From Planctomycetota bacterium (GTDB taxonomy: Bacteria > Planctomycetota > SBBH01 > JACQRN01): a DNA stretch of 15,029 nt. The notes beneath the pieces were generated by a model that saw only the letters and a list, made by a program, of their open reading frames with translations, had not been told where the DNA came from and made no database searches. The stretch lies in assembly GCA_016206515.1 (NCBI GenBank), contig JACQRN010000015.1, positions 1-15,029 of the forward strand, given 5' to 3'. The position numbers were made by a program, and so were the translations under genes. Of the stretch, positions 1 through 6,579 are shown one piece after another; within the stretch, counting starts at the first letter, position 1, and each line of letters starts with the position of its first letter.

Positions 1-534
1 AACGCCGCGCTCCTGGAGTCCACGCGCAAGGGGGTGACCCTGGAGTCGATTACGGAGGCATTCCGTCTGACGCGCGAGGCGCGGATCCGCTCCACCGCGT
101 CGTTCGTCCTGGGGCTTCCCGGGGAGACCCCCGCGACGGTCGAGGAGACGATCCGGTTCGCCCGGCGCCTGAAGCCGGACCACGCCTCCTTCCATATCTT
201 TGCCCCCTATGAAGGGACGCGCCTGCACGGCGAGGCGGTCGCCGCGGGGCGGATCGAGCCGGGCGCGTTCGACCGGACCCGCGTCCATGCGAACCTGCGC
301 GCTTACCGCACGGAGGGGATGACCGCGGAGGCGCTCGACGCTGCGCGACGCCGGGCGTACCGCGCCTTCTACCGCGACCCGCGGTACCTGGCACGGCGCC
401 TGATGAACTCCTCCCGGCGCGAGATCTCCTTCTATGCGCGAACCCTGCTGGGCCTGCGGGGAGACATCCGCACCGCGGAGGCGTCCGTGCGCGAGGCGCT
501 CCTGGGCGGCCCCGCCGAGAAGCTGGCGAGGTAG
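1..534 (+). CDS. radical SAM protein, C-terminal part (5' end outside window)
   Basis: The reading frame is open from base 1 and ends at TAG 532-534, so about 177 C-terminal residues are present and the start lies upstream. Radical SAM enzymes cleave S-adenosylmethionine at a [4Fe-4S] cluster to make a 5'-deoxyadenosyl radical. The cluster-binding CxxxCxxC motif would be upstream and cannot be seen. The visible part has the late-barrel motif 'SFVLGLPGET' followed by 'FAPYEGTRL', as in Elp3/MiaB-type and B12-binding radical SAM proteins. An Arg- and Tyr-rich helical tail follows. The same motifs occur in the same order in the full-length gene at 1747, as 'SFILGNAGET' and 'STPYPGTRL', so the two are probably paralogues of one cluster. 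The substrate is unknown. The family call is firm; any finer call is not possible from this fragment. Confidence 0.85.
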   Translation, partial: NAALLESTRKGVTLESITEAFRLTREARIRSTASFVLGLPGETPATVEETIRFARRLKPDHASFHIFAPYEGTRLHGEAVAAGRIEPGAFDRTRVHANLRAYRTEGMTAEALDAARRRAYRAFYRDPRYLARRLMNSSRREISFYARTLLGLRGDIRTAEASVREALLGGPAEKLAR

Positions 535-569
535 AAGCGGGCGGCATGGGTATGCGCTAGGATGACTGT

Positions 570-1016
570 GTGGTGAAGCGACGCGCATTCGTTGTGAAGG
601 AGGATGAGAGGCAGGCCCCGCTCGTGTTGGCCATGGTGCTCTGTGACCATTTGTGGAGGGATCCCGCTTCAGGAAAGGTGACGCTGGTGGGGACCTTCTC
701 TGCGGTGACAGCGAGAGAGTTCCCTGCCCGTCACCCGGAGATGGCGCTCTATGCGGCCATCACCAGGGCCGAGGGGAAAATGCCGGTCGTCATCCGTGTG
801 ATCAAACTTCAGCCGCAAGCGACAGTGATGGCTGAATTGAGTGCCACTGTTGAATTCAAGAACCTTGATGCTGTAGCGGAGTTCGGTGTGGATTTGCAGG
901 ACCTCGTGTTTCCTGCCCCCGGGCCGTACTCGTTTCAGGTGGCTACGGGCGGTAGCGTCCTGGCGGAGCGACGAGTCATGCTTGTGCAGCGGTCGAATGA
1001 GGAGGTGCGCACGTGA
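570..1016 (+). CDS. DUF6941-like protein of unknown function
   Basis: This 148-residue protein carries the pattern 'MVLCDHLWRDPASGKVTLVG' followed by 'TFSAV' and 'FPARHPEMALYAAI'. That resembles the DUF6941 family as I remember it: small cytosolic proteins with an N-terminal 'CD...G...L.G.f' core and a predicted beta-sandwich. No biochemical role is known to me. There is no signal peptide or membrane segment. I chose GTG 570 because TAGGAT at 558-563 gives reasonable ribosome-binding spacing. A second GTG at 573 and an ATG at 633, just before the conserved block, are alternatives, and an AAGGAGG at 597-603 is too far from either. The stop TGA (1014-1016) overlaps the next gene's GTG start (1013), implying translational coupling. 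Base composition is clearly less GC-rich than in the flanking radical SAM genes. Confidence 0.6.
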   Translation: MVKRRAFVVKEDERQAPLVLAMVLCDHLWRDPASGKVTLVGTFSAVTAREFPARHPEMALYAAITRAEGKMPVVIRVIKLQPQATVMAELSATVEFKNLDAVAEFGVDLQDLVFPAPGPYSFQVATGGSVLAERRVMLVQRSNEEVRT

Positions 1017-1303
1017 TCTCTCTCGAGACCGATTCGTCGGCGAGTCAGTGGGAGGATTCATGGAGGGTGGCTCGTCTGGCAAGGTCACCAGCACGCAAAG
1101 GGCGTGCTCGGGCTGCGAGCATGTCTCGGAGTGGCACGGAGTTCATTGCGTCATCTTTCGTGCTGGTGCAAGGATCTGTCGTTCGTGAGGGGGAGCGGGT
1201 CCGCGCAATGTTGTCGCGTCTGCGCGAATTCCGAAAGAGGTTTTCAGGCAGGGCTATCACCTTGTCCGACGCGGTTCTTGCGGAACGTCGGGAAGGCGAT
1301 TGA
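1013..1303 (+). CDS. probable antitoxin partner of the PIN-domain toxin
   Basis: This 96-residue frame starts at a GTG overlapping the stop of the DUF6941-like gene. It ends at TGA 1301-1303, which shares its last base with the PIN gene's ATG (TGATG). The N-terminal two thirds is Arg/Ser-rich and matches nothing I recognise. The C-terminal part, 'MLSRLREFRKRFSGRAITLS' followed by 'DAVLAERREGD', looks like the toxin-binding tail of VapB/Phd-type antitoxins, which are short, charged and often end in an 'ELIREDR/LAERRE'-like helix. Its place directly upstream of, and overlapping, a PIN toxin gene is the usual antitoxin position. The true start could be an internal codon, such as ATG 1209, if the N-terminal stretch is not translated. 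The role is inferred mainly from position. Confidence 0.45.
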   Translation: MISLETDSSASQWEDSWRVARLARSPARKGRARAASMSRSGTEFIASSFVLVQGSVVREGERVRAMLSRLREFRKRFSGRAITLSDAVLAERREGD

Positions 1304-1734
1304 TGTCCGTTTTTATCGACACGAGTTCTCTGGTCAAACTCTATGCGGCAGAGGATGGGGCCGCTGAGGTTGAGCGCATGGTTGAGGCTCTTGCCCCCGC
1401 TTATGTTGCCTGGCTTGCCCTCCCGGAGTTCTACTCTGCGCTTTGGCGGAAGGTGCGGGCGGGAGTGATCGACGATGCCGAACGTGCGGTCTTTGAAAAA
1501 GAGTTCCGCAAGGACTGGGGGGATGCTCTGTCTGTGGTCCCATTTGATGACGGAATGCCGGAACGTGCGGTCGCGATTCTTCAGCGAGTCGGCCGCGAGA
1601 AGAGATTGAAGACGTTGGACGCTCTACAACTCGCGTCGGGTCAGACGTGCCATGGGGCCCGTTTCCTCACGGCGGACCAAGATCTTGCGGCTTGCGCTGC
1701 GCTGATTGGGCTTCCTGTTGCAGTCGGGTCGTGA
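1303..1734 (+). CDS. PIN-domain ribonuclease, VapC-like toxin
   Basis: This 143-residue protein is the usual length for a VapC-type toxin. PIN domains are Mg2+-dependent endoribonucleases with three or four clustered acidic residues. Here these are D6 in 'FIDTSSLVKLY', E42 in 'LPEFYSAL', D106 in 'LKTLDALQLA' and D125 in 'FLTADQDL', all in the canonical spacing, so the active site looks intact. Family members cut tRNA, rRNA or mRNA when freed from the antitoxin. The ATG at 1303 overlaps the preceding stop (TGATG), which favours coupled synthesis after the antitoxin; a TTG at 1300 is in frame but less likely. The stop is 12 bases before the next radical SAM gene. Composition is less GC-rich than the neighbours, consistent with acquisition together with the two upstream genes. 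Confidence 0.88.
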   Translation: MSVFIDTSSLVKLYAAEDGAAEVERMVEALAPAYVAWLALPEFYSALWRKVRAGVIDDAERAVFEKEFRKDWGDALSVVPFDDGMPERAVAILQRVGREKRLKTLDALQLASGQTCHGARFLTADQDLAACAALIGLPVAVGS

Positions 1735-1746
1735 CGCGGCGTTCCG

Positions 1747-3273
1747 ATGCGCCGCGATCGCATCACGCTGATCTACCCCCCTTGGGTCCTCTCCGAGCGC
1801 AACTACCGCGGCTCGCTCCAGAACTGCCTGCCGCCGCTGGGGCTCCTGTCGATCGCCTCGCACCTGGAGGCGAACGGGTTCGAGGTGCGCGTGATCGACA
1901 TGAACGTCGAGCGTCTCAACGGGGAGGGGTTGCGCGCGCGCCTGGCGGCATCGCCGCCGGACCTCATCGGGATCAGCGTGCTCACCGCGATGGCGGTCGC
2001 CGCGAACCGGATCGCGCGCGTCGTGAAGGACGCCGCGCCGGGGTGCCTCGTCGTCTGCGGGGGGGTCCACGCGGAGGTGCTGCCGCAGGAGATGCTGCGG
2101 AACTCCGCGATCGACGCGGTCGTTATTGGCGACGGCGAAGGGCCGATGCTCCGCTTCGCCCAGGGGGCCGAACCGCGGGAGGTCGCGGGTGCCGTCTGGC
2201 GCGGCGACGGGCGCCTGGAGCGCAACCCGCCGGGGGCGGTCGAGATGGACCTCGACCGGTATCCGATGCCCGCCTACCACCTCGTTCCGATGGAGAGGTA
2301 TTTCCCGGCGGTCGGGACGTACCGGAACCTCCCTGCAATCAACATGCTGATGACGCGCGGCTGCCCCGGGAAGTGCACCTTCTGCAACTCCGCCGAGACG
2401 GTCCTGCGCACGCGCGGCGCCGCGAAGGTCGTCGAGGAAATCGCGCACCTGCGCGAGCGCTTCGGCATCCGGCAGGTCCAGTTCTACGACGACACGTTCA
2501 CGGTCTCCCGCGCCAACGTGATGGAGTTCTGCCGGCTCATGGCCGAGCGGGACCTGGGGGTCTCCTGGTGCGCCTACGTGCGCGCCGACTGCCTCAACGA
2601 CGAAATGGCCTCGGCGATGAGGAAGGCCGGGTGCCACCAGGTGCTCATCGGCGTCGAAACGGGGGACCCCGGGATCGCCCGGAACATCGGCAAGCCGATC
2701 CCGCTCGACCGCGTCGAGGCGTGCGTCGCGCGCGCGCGGCGGCACGGCCTGGAGGTGCGCGCATCGTTCATCCTGGGGAACGCCGGCGAGACGCGCGAGA
2801 CGATGGAACGCACGCTCGATTTCGCGATCCGGCTCGACCCGGACGTGGCGCAGTTCAACATCTCCACGCCGTACCCGGGGACGCGCCTCTTCCGCTGGGC
2901 GAAGTCCGGCGGCCGCCTCCGCCACGAGGACTGGACGCGGTACGACCTGTCGGGGTTTCTCGTCGACCTGCCGGACCTGACGGAAGAGGAGGTGTTCGCC
3001 TTCGAGCGCCACGCCGCGCGGCGCTTCTACCTGCGGCCGCGCGCCGTCCTGCGCCACCTGCGCCGCCTGACCCACCCGCGCCAGGTGCGCGACCTCCTGT
3101 TTGGATTCCTCGTTTTCGTATTCGGCATGCGCAACCGCGTGTCGCGCACGCACTGGGCCGCGTGGCTCGGCGACCGCAAGGAAGACTTCTTCGATCTCCC
3201 TTCGTTCGCGGAAGGGGGCGAGCCGCCACTCTCGTTCGAGGCTCGCCGGCCGGTCGTCTCCGGCGCCGTCTAG
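1747..3273 (+). CDS. B12-binding domain radical SAM protein
   Basis: This 508-residue enzyme has two recognisable modules. Residues about 1-150 form a Rossmann-like cobalamin-binding domain, starting 'ITLIYPPW' and containing 'PPLGLLSIASHLEANGFEVR', 'DLIGIS' and 'VVCGGVHAEVLP'. Residues about 200-400 are the radical SAM barrel with the cluster cysteines C206, C210 and C213 in 'TRGCPGKCTFCNS'. 'FYDDTF', 'LIGVETGD' and 'SFILGNAGET' follow. The tail (about 400-508) is basic with a hydrophobic patch 'LLFGFLVFVFG' that could contact membrane. The layout is that of BchE/HpnP/HpnJ-like methyltransferases and ring-forming or lipid-modifying enzymes; the substrate cannot be deduced. No good ribosome binding site precedes ATG 1747, only 12 bases after the PIN gene's stop. 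The first gene in the window is a likely paralogue. Confidence 0.9.
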   Translation: MRRDRITLIYPPWVLSERNYRGSLQNCLPPLGLLSIASHLEANGFEVRVIDMNVERLNGEGLRARLAASPPDLIGISVLTAMAVAANRIARVVKDAAPGCLVVCGGVHAEVLPQEMLRNSAIDAVVIGDGEGPMLRFAQGAEPREVAGAVWRGDGRLERNPPGAVEMDLDRYPMPAYHLVPMERYFPAVGTYRNLPAINMLMTRGCPGKCTFCNSAETVLRTRGAAKVVEEIAHLRERFGIRQVQFYDDTFTVSRANVMEFCRLMAERDLGVSWCAYVRADCLNDEMASAMRKAGCHQVLIGVETGDPGIARNIGKPIPLDRVEACVARARRHGLEVRASFILGNAGETRETMERTLDFAIRLDPDVAQFNISTPYPGTRLFRWAKSGGRLRHEDWTRYDLSGFLVDLPDLTEEEVFAFERHAARRFYLRPRAVLRHLRRLTHPRQVRDLLFGFLVFVFGMRNRVSRTHWAAWLGDRKEDFFDLPSFAEGGEPPLSFEARRPVVSGAV

Positions 3274-3466
3274 GGTTTCCAACGCCGGAAGCTCCGCATC
3301 CGGATCGTTTCCCGTTTAGGGGCACCCGTTTTGCGCTTTTTACGTCTATGGGTTGTATGGTTATCCGTTTTCAGGCATGGATGTACAGACCCGTGGTAGT
3401 GCGAAGGAGGGAAAAGCGTGGAAAAACAGTGGGGGGGCGGTTCAGAGGTGTAGAGAGTATGTCGAT

Positions 3467-3482
3467 ACACCATAGGGAGTAG
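3467..3482 (+). promoter_or_regulatory. NrdR box 1 (weaker copy)
   Basis: The sequence ACACCATAGGGAGTAG matches the published NrdR consensus acaCwAtATaTwGtgt at about 10 of 16 positions, mostly in the left half. It matters because of spacing: it starts exactly 31 bp before the much better box at 3498, the three-helical-turn distance typical of paired NrdR boxes. Alone it would not be convincing. Confidence 0.5.
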
Positions 3483-3497
3483 TCGATGCTGTGGAGA

Positions 3498-3513
3498 GCA
3501 CAAGATTTTGTGT
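3498..3513 (+). promoter_or_regulatory. NrdR box 2 (strong copy)
   Basis: GCACAAGATTTTGTGT is a near-palindrome (CACAA-GATT-TTGTG) and agrees with the NrdR consensus acaCwAtATaTwGtgt at 13 of 16 positions, including all the strongly conserved ones. NrdR is an ATP-cone zinc-ribbon repressor that binds paired boxes in front of ribonucleotide reductase operons. The site lies 116 bases upstream of the nrdJ start and 15 bases after box 1. The nrdR gene itself is not in this window. Confidence 0.72.
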
Positions 3514-3584
3514 TTTCGGCCTTGATCCTCCGGGAGCGCGACACTACTGTCCCTGCTCGGTTGGCACTCCGCAGGGGACGTTTT

Positions 3585-3606
3585 CCCCGCGCCGTATCGC
3601 GCGGGG
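3585..3606 (+). other. 5' leader hairpin of nrdJ
   Basis: CCCCGCGC (3585-3592) pairs perfectly with GCGCGGGG (3599-3606) around a six-base loop CGTATC. A T-A pair and G-T wobbles could extend the stem outwards. It ends 11 bases before the AGGAGG of nrdJ, so it would sit in the mRNA leader next to the ribosome landing site. It could affect mRNA stability or translation. It is not followed by a T-run, so it is not a terminator for the upstream gene. Confidence 0.45.
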
Positions 3607-3617
3607 AGGGAATCGTG

Positions 3618-3623
3618 AGGAGG
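3618..3623 (+). promoter_or_regulatory. ribosome binding site that fixes the nrdJ start
   Basis: AGGAGG (within GTGAGGAGGT) lies five bases before ATG 3629. It decides between this ATG and an in-frame GTG at 3491, which has no comparable site and would place the strong NrdR box inside the coding sequence. Confidence 0.85.
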
Positions 3624-3628
3624 TAGAT

Positions 3629-6121
3629 ATGTCGTCTACGGCCGTCAGTTGGAAACGTGGTCTGGTCAAGGAGCCGTTGTCCCTGACCCCGAACGGGATG
3701 CGGGTCCTGCGCGCGCGCTACCTCAAGAAGAACGAGAAGCTCGAGATCGTCGAGACTCCGGAGGAACTCTTCTCGCGCGTGGCGCGTGTGGTGGCCGACG
3801 TCGAGCGCCGGCACGGCACCCTGACCGAGGAGCAGGTCGTCGACCTTCAGACCGCGTTCTACAACGAGATGGTGTCGGGGCGGTTCATGCCCAACTCCCC
3901 GACCCTGATGAACGCCGGCCGCGAGATGGGGATGCTCTCCGCCTGCTTCGTCCTGCCGGTCGGCGATTCGATCGACGAGATCTTCGACACGGTGAAGGCG
4001 ACCGCGATCATCCAGAAGGCGGGGGGCGGCACCGGGTTCGCCTTCGACCGGCTGCGCCCGACCGGGGACTTCATCCAGTCCTCGGGCGGCACGACGAGCG
4101 GCCCGATCTCCTTCTGGAAGGTCCTCTCCGAGGCGACCAACGCCATCCAGCAGGGGGCGTTCCGGCGCGGCGCGAACATGGGGATGATGAACGATCATCA
4201 TCCGGACATCCTCAAGTTCATCGACGCGAAGGAGGACCTCTCCCAGTTCACGAACTACAACATCTCGGTGAAATGTACCGATGCCTTCATGGAGGGGCTC
4301 AAGAAGGACCCTGGCGGCGCGCACGTGACGCGCAACCCGCGCACGGGACGGGAGTTCCTGCTGCCGAAGTCCCTCGACATCCCGAAGTACGACGTGACGC
4401 ACCTGATCCCCAAGGAATCCTGGAAGGGGATGCAGGAGTCTCCGGTCTGGACGCGCCGGGAGATCTTCGACCGGATCGTCGAGCACGCGCACCGTACGGG
4501 GGAGCCGGGGGTGGTCTTCATCGACCGGATCAACGAGGCGAACCCGACCCCGAACGTCGGCATCATGGAGGCGACCAACCCCTGCGGCGAGCAGCCGCTC
4601 CTGCCGTTCGAGGCGTGCAACCTCGGCAGCATCAACCTCTCGAAGTTCGTCGTCGAGAAGCGCGGCGCGCCGCACATCGACCAGGCGGCCTACGCCGACA
4701 GCGTTCGCCTCTGCACGCGGTTCCTGGACAATATCGTCGACGCGAACAACTACCAGCTCCCCGAGATCGACCGGATGTGCAAGGGAAACCGGAAGATCGG
4801 CCTGGGGGTCATGGGGTACGCCGACGCCCTGTTCCGGATGGGGATCCCGTACAACTCCGAGGACGCGGTCGCCTTCGGCGAGGAGATCATGCGGCAGATG
4901 AACGACGTGTCGCACGACATGTCCGAGGCGCTCGCCGTCGAGAAGGGATCCTTCCCGAACTGGAAGGGGTCGCTTTGGGACACCCGGCACCACCGCAAGA
5001 TGCGCAACGCCTGCACCACGACCGTGGCCCCGACCGGCACGATCTCGATCCTCGCCAACTGCTCCGGGGGGATCGAGCCGCTGTTCTCGCTCGCCTTTTT
5101 CCGCAATATCCTCAACGGCCAGCAGCTCGTCGAGGTGAACGACATCTTCGAGAATCTCGCCAAGGAGCGCGGGTTCCACTCCGACGACCTGATGCGCAAG
5201 ATCGGCCAGGAGGGAACGATCGTGCATGTCGAGGAGATCCCCGAGGATGTCCGGCGCGTCTTCGTCTGCGCCCACGACATCACCCCGGAGTGGCACGTCA
5301 AGACGCAGGCGGCGTTCCAGAGGCACTGCGACTCCTCCATATCCAAGACGATCAACTTCACCGAGTCGGCGACCCGGGAGGATGTTGAGCAGATCTACCT
5401 GTGGGCGTACGAACACCGCTGCAAGGGGGTGACCGTCTACCGCGACGGCAGCCGCAGCAACCAGCCGATGGCGCTGGACAACCAGAAGAAGGACGCGGAG
5501 AAGGTCGTCGTTGCGCTTCCGGCGACGCCCGTCGATGTCCCGGAGATCATGCCGTGCCTGCGGATCCGCCAGCGGACCCCGTTCGGCAACATGCACGTGA
5601 AGATCTGCGTCGAGCCGCAGAGCGGGATGGAGCGGGAGGTGTTCGCGCAGCTGGGCAAGGGGGGGGACCTGGCGAACTCCGACCTGGAGGCGATCTGCCG
5701 GCTGCTGTCGCTGTACCTGCGTTCCTCGGGAGCCCTCGAGGAAGCGGTCAAGCAGCTGTCCGGGATCGGGTCGAACCTCACGATCCCGACCAAGGACGGC
5801 CGGATCATGTCGCTCGCCGACGGCGTGGGCCGCGCGCTGCGCCGGTACCTCCTGTGCAAGAAGCGCAACGGCCTCGAGGCGATGCTGCTCGGCCGCGTCA
5901 CCGTGGTTGACGGGGAGGAGCCCGTGACGACGTCCGTGCCGCGCGCGGCGTCCGTCGCGAAGGCCGAGCCTGCCCCGGCCCCGCGCGCCAACGGCCACGG
6001 CAACGGCGGGAACGGGCATACGACGACCCTGTTCAAGATCAAGTGCCCGGAGTGCCAGGGCGCCCTCGCCTTCGAGGAGGGGTGCGTGAAGTGCCACGGT
6101 TGTGGTTTTTCGCAGTGCTAA
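3629..6121 (+). CDS. nrdJ: class II adenosylcobalamin-dependent ribonucleotide reductase
   Basis: This 830-residue enzyme reduces ribonucleotides to deoxyribonucleotides using a thiyl radical made from adenosylcobalamin, and it works with or without oxygen. The active-site set is complete. C106 in 'LSACFVLP' and C330 in 'EACNLGSINL' are the redox pair. N317, C319 and E321 in 'NPCGEQ' are the radical site, close to the numbering of the Thermotoga enzyme. Further family motifs are 'NSPTLMNAG', 'KAGGGTGFAFDRLRP' and 'APTGTIS'. An Ala/Pro/Gly/Asn-rich linker (about 765-800) leads to a C-terminal zinc finger with pairs C806/C809 and C822/C825 plus C819 and the final C830. These resemble the reducible tail cysteines of NrdJ proteins. 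The start at ATG 3629 is set by AGGAGG. Paired NrdR-like boxes upstream suggest repression when dATP is plentiful. Confidence 0.97.
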   Translation: MSSTAVSWKRGLVKEPLSLTPNGMRVLRARYLKKNEKLEIVETPEELFSRVARVVADVERRHGTLTEEQVVDLQTAFYNEMVSGRFMPNSPTLMNAGREMGMLSACFVLPVGDSIDEIFDTVKATAIIQKAGGGTGFAFDRLRPTGDFIQSSGGTTSGPISFWKVLSEATNAIQQGAFRRGANMGMMNDHHPDILKFIDAKEDLSQFTNYNISVKCTDAFMEGLKKDPGGAHVTRNPRTGREFLLPKSLDIPKYDVTHLIPKESWKGMQESPVWTRREIFDRIVEHAHRTGEPGVVFIDRINEANPTPNVGIMEATNPCGEQPLLPFEACNLGSINLSKFVVEKRGAPHIDQAAYADSVRLCTRFLDNIVDANNYQLPEIDRMCKGNRKIGLGVMGYADALFRMGIPYNSEDAVAFGEEIMRQMNDVSHDMSEALAVEKGSFPNWKGSLWDTRHHRKMRNACTTTVAPTGTISILANCSGGIEPLFSLAFFRNILNGQQLVEVNDIFENLAKERGFHSDDLMRKIGQEGTIVHVEEIPEDVRRVFVCAHDITPEWHVKTQAAFQRHCDSSISKTINFTESATREDVEQIYLWAYEHRCKGVTVYRDGSRSNQPMALDNQKKDAEKVVVALPATPVDVPEIMPCLRIRQRTPFGNMHVKICVEPQSGMEREVFAQLGKGGDLANSDLEAICRLLSLYLRSSGALEEAVKQLSGIGSNLTIPTKDGRIMSLADGVGRALRRYLLCKKRNGLEAMLLGRVTVVDGEEPVTTSVPRAASVAKAEPAPAPRANGHGNGGNGHTTTLFKIKCPECQGALAFEEGCVKCHGCGFSQC

Positions 6122-6155
6122 TGGGGGGGAAGCGGCAGTGATCACCGAGGATGAA

Positions 6156-6344
6156 ATGGAGAGAGCAAGTGACTCGTGGATGAGGTTGTGTCGTGTCCGC
6201 GACTGGTGTTGTGCCAGGTGTGGCGGGCATCCTCCGTTGGAAGGGCGCGTCGTCTACTTCGAGCGTGGTTTGTGCGGTTGGTGTGCCCATAGTGGGACAA
6301 AGATGACTAAGCGGTCCGGGTGGAGTGTCTACATGGGCGACTGA
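6156..6344 (+). CDS. small zinc-ribbon-like protein
   Basis: This 62-residue reading frame begins 34 bases after the nrdJ stop. ATG 6156 is preceded by GAGG at 6147-6150; an in-frame GTG at 6138 would add six residues. Two Cys-X2-Cys knuckles, C19/C22 in 'CCARCGG' and C40/C43 in 'LCGWCAH', are separated by 17 residues, the layout of a small zinc ribbon. C12 and C18 are extra cysteines. Trp, Arg and Cys are abundant, and no membrane segment or signal peptide is present. I do not recognise the family. It is probably co-transcribed with nrdJ, so a link to the reductase or its control is possible but unproved. It is less GC-rich than its neighbours, which could mean acquisition or a young gene. 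Confidence 0.55.
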   Translation: MERASDSWMRLCRVRDWCCARCGGHPPLEGRVVYFERGLCGWCAHSGTKMTKRSGWSVYMGD

Positions 6345-6579
6345 TCGTGTAGGGAAATCAGGTAGACCCCGCGGGCGCGGCGCGTGGCGGTTGACGCCGC
6401 CGCCGTGGGCGGACCATCATCTCCTGCGATGCCACGCGCTCGGCGGAGGGACCCGGCGCGGGGAAGCGGGAGGGTGGGAATCCTGTCGTTCCGGCTCCGC
6501 GGGAACTATCCGAACTACCAGAGTCTTTTCTGCCCGTCTTCCCGGCGTCCGGACGGGGGGCGTTCTTCCCTTCCCGGAT
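6345..6579 (+). other. unassigned gap before the dikinase-like gene
   Basis: I see no supported gene here. Frames are partly open but have no good start, ribosome binding site or recognisable motif. A run of eight C bases (6583-6590) follows immediately, at the presumed start of the next gene, and an insertion or deletion there could hide additional N-terminal coding sequence in this gap. Confidence 0.35.

Larger units (their letters stand above)
3274..3628 (+). promoter_or_regulatory. nrdJ upstream control region (355 bases, no gene)
   Basis: This gap holds no convincing gene. It is noticeably more AT-rich from about 3310 to 3515 than the genes on either side, as expected for a promoter zone. 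It carries two NrdR-box-like sites (3467-3482 and 3498-3513), a perfect 8-bp hairpin (3585-3606) and a strong Shine-Dalgarno sequence before nrdJ. I could not assign a convincing -35/-10 pair. 'TTCAGA' at 3441 and 'GATACA' at 3464, 17 bases apart, is a weak candidate that would put the first box at the promoter. I saw no cobalamin-riboswitch B12 box, although the enzyme uses adenosylcobalamin. Confidence 0.6.

Noticed and set aside
3358..3482. Short plus-strand frame in the nrdJ leader
   Set aside because: No convincing ribosome site at its start, basic low-complexity product, and it overlaps the first NrdR-like box.
3491..3628. Longer nrdJ start at GTG 3491
   Set aside because: It has no ribosome site, would put the strong NrdR box and the hairpin in coding sequence, and adds 46 residues unlike the family N-terminus.
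3274..3628. Cobalamin riboswitch before nrdJ
   Set aside because: I looked for the conserved B12 box and surrounding helices and found none; the NrdR boxes explain the region better. A covariance-model search would settle it.
3371..6145. Very long open frame on the minus strand opposite nrdJ
   Set aside because: It is the mirror of a gene with a complete, family-typical active site. GC-rich codons leave few stops on the other strand, and the product is Arg/Leu/Val-rich with no recognisable motif.
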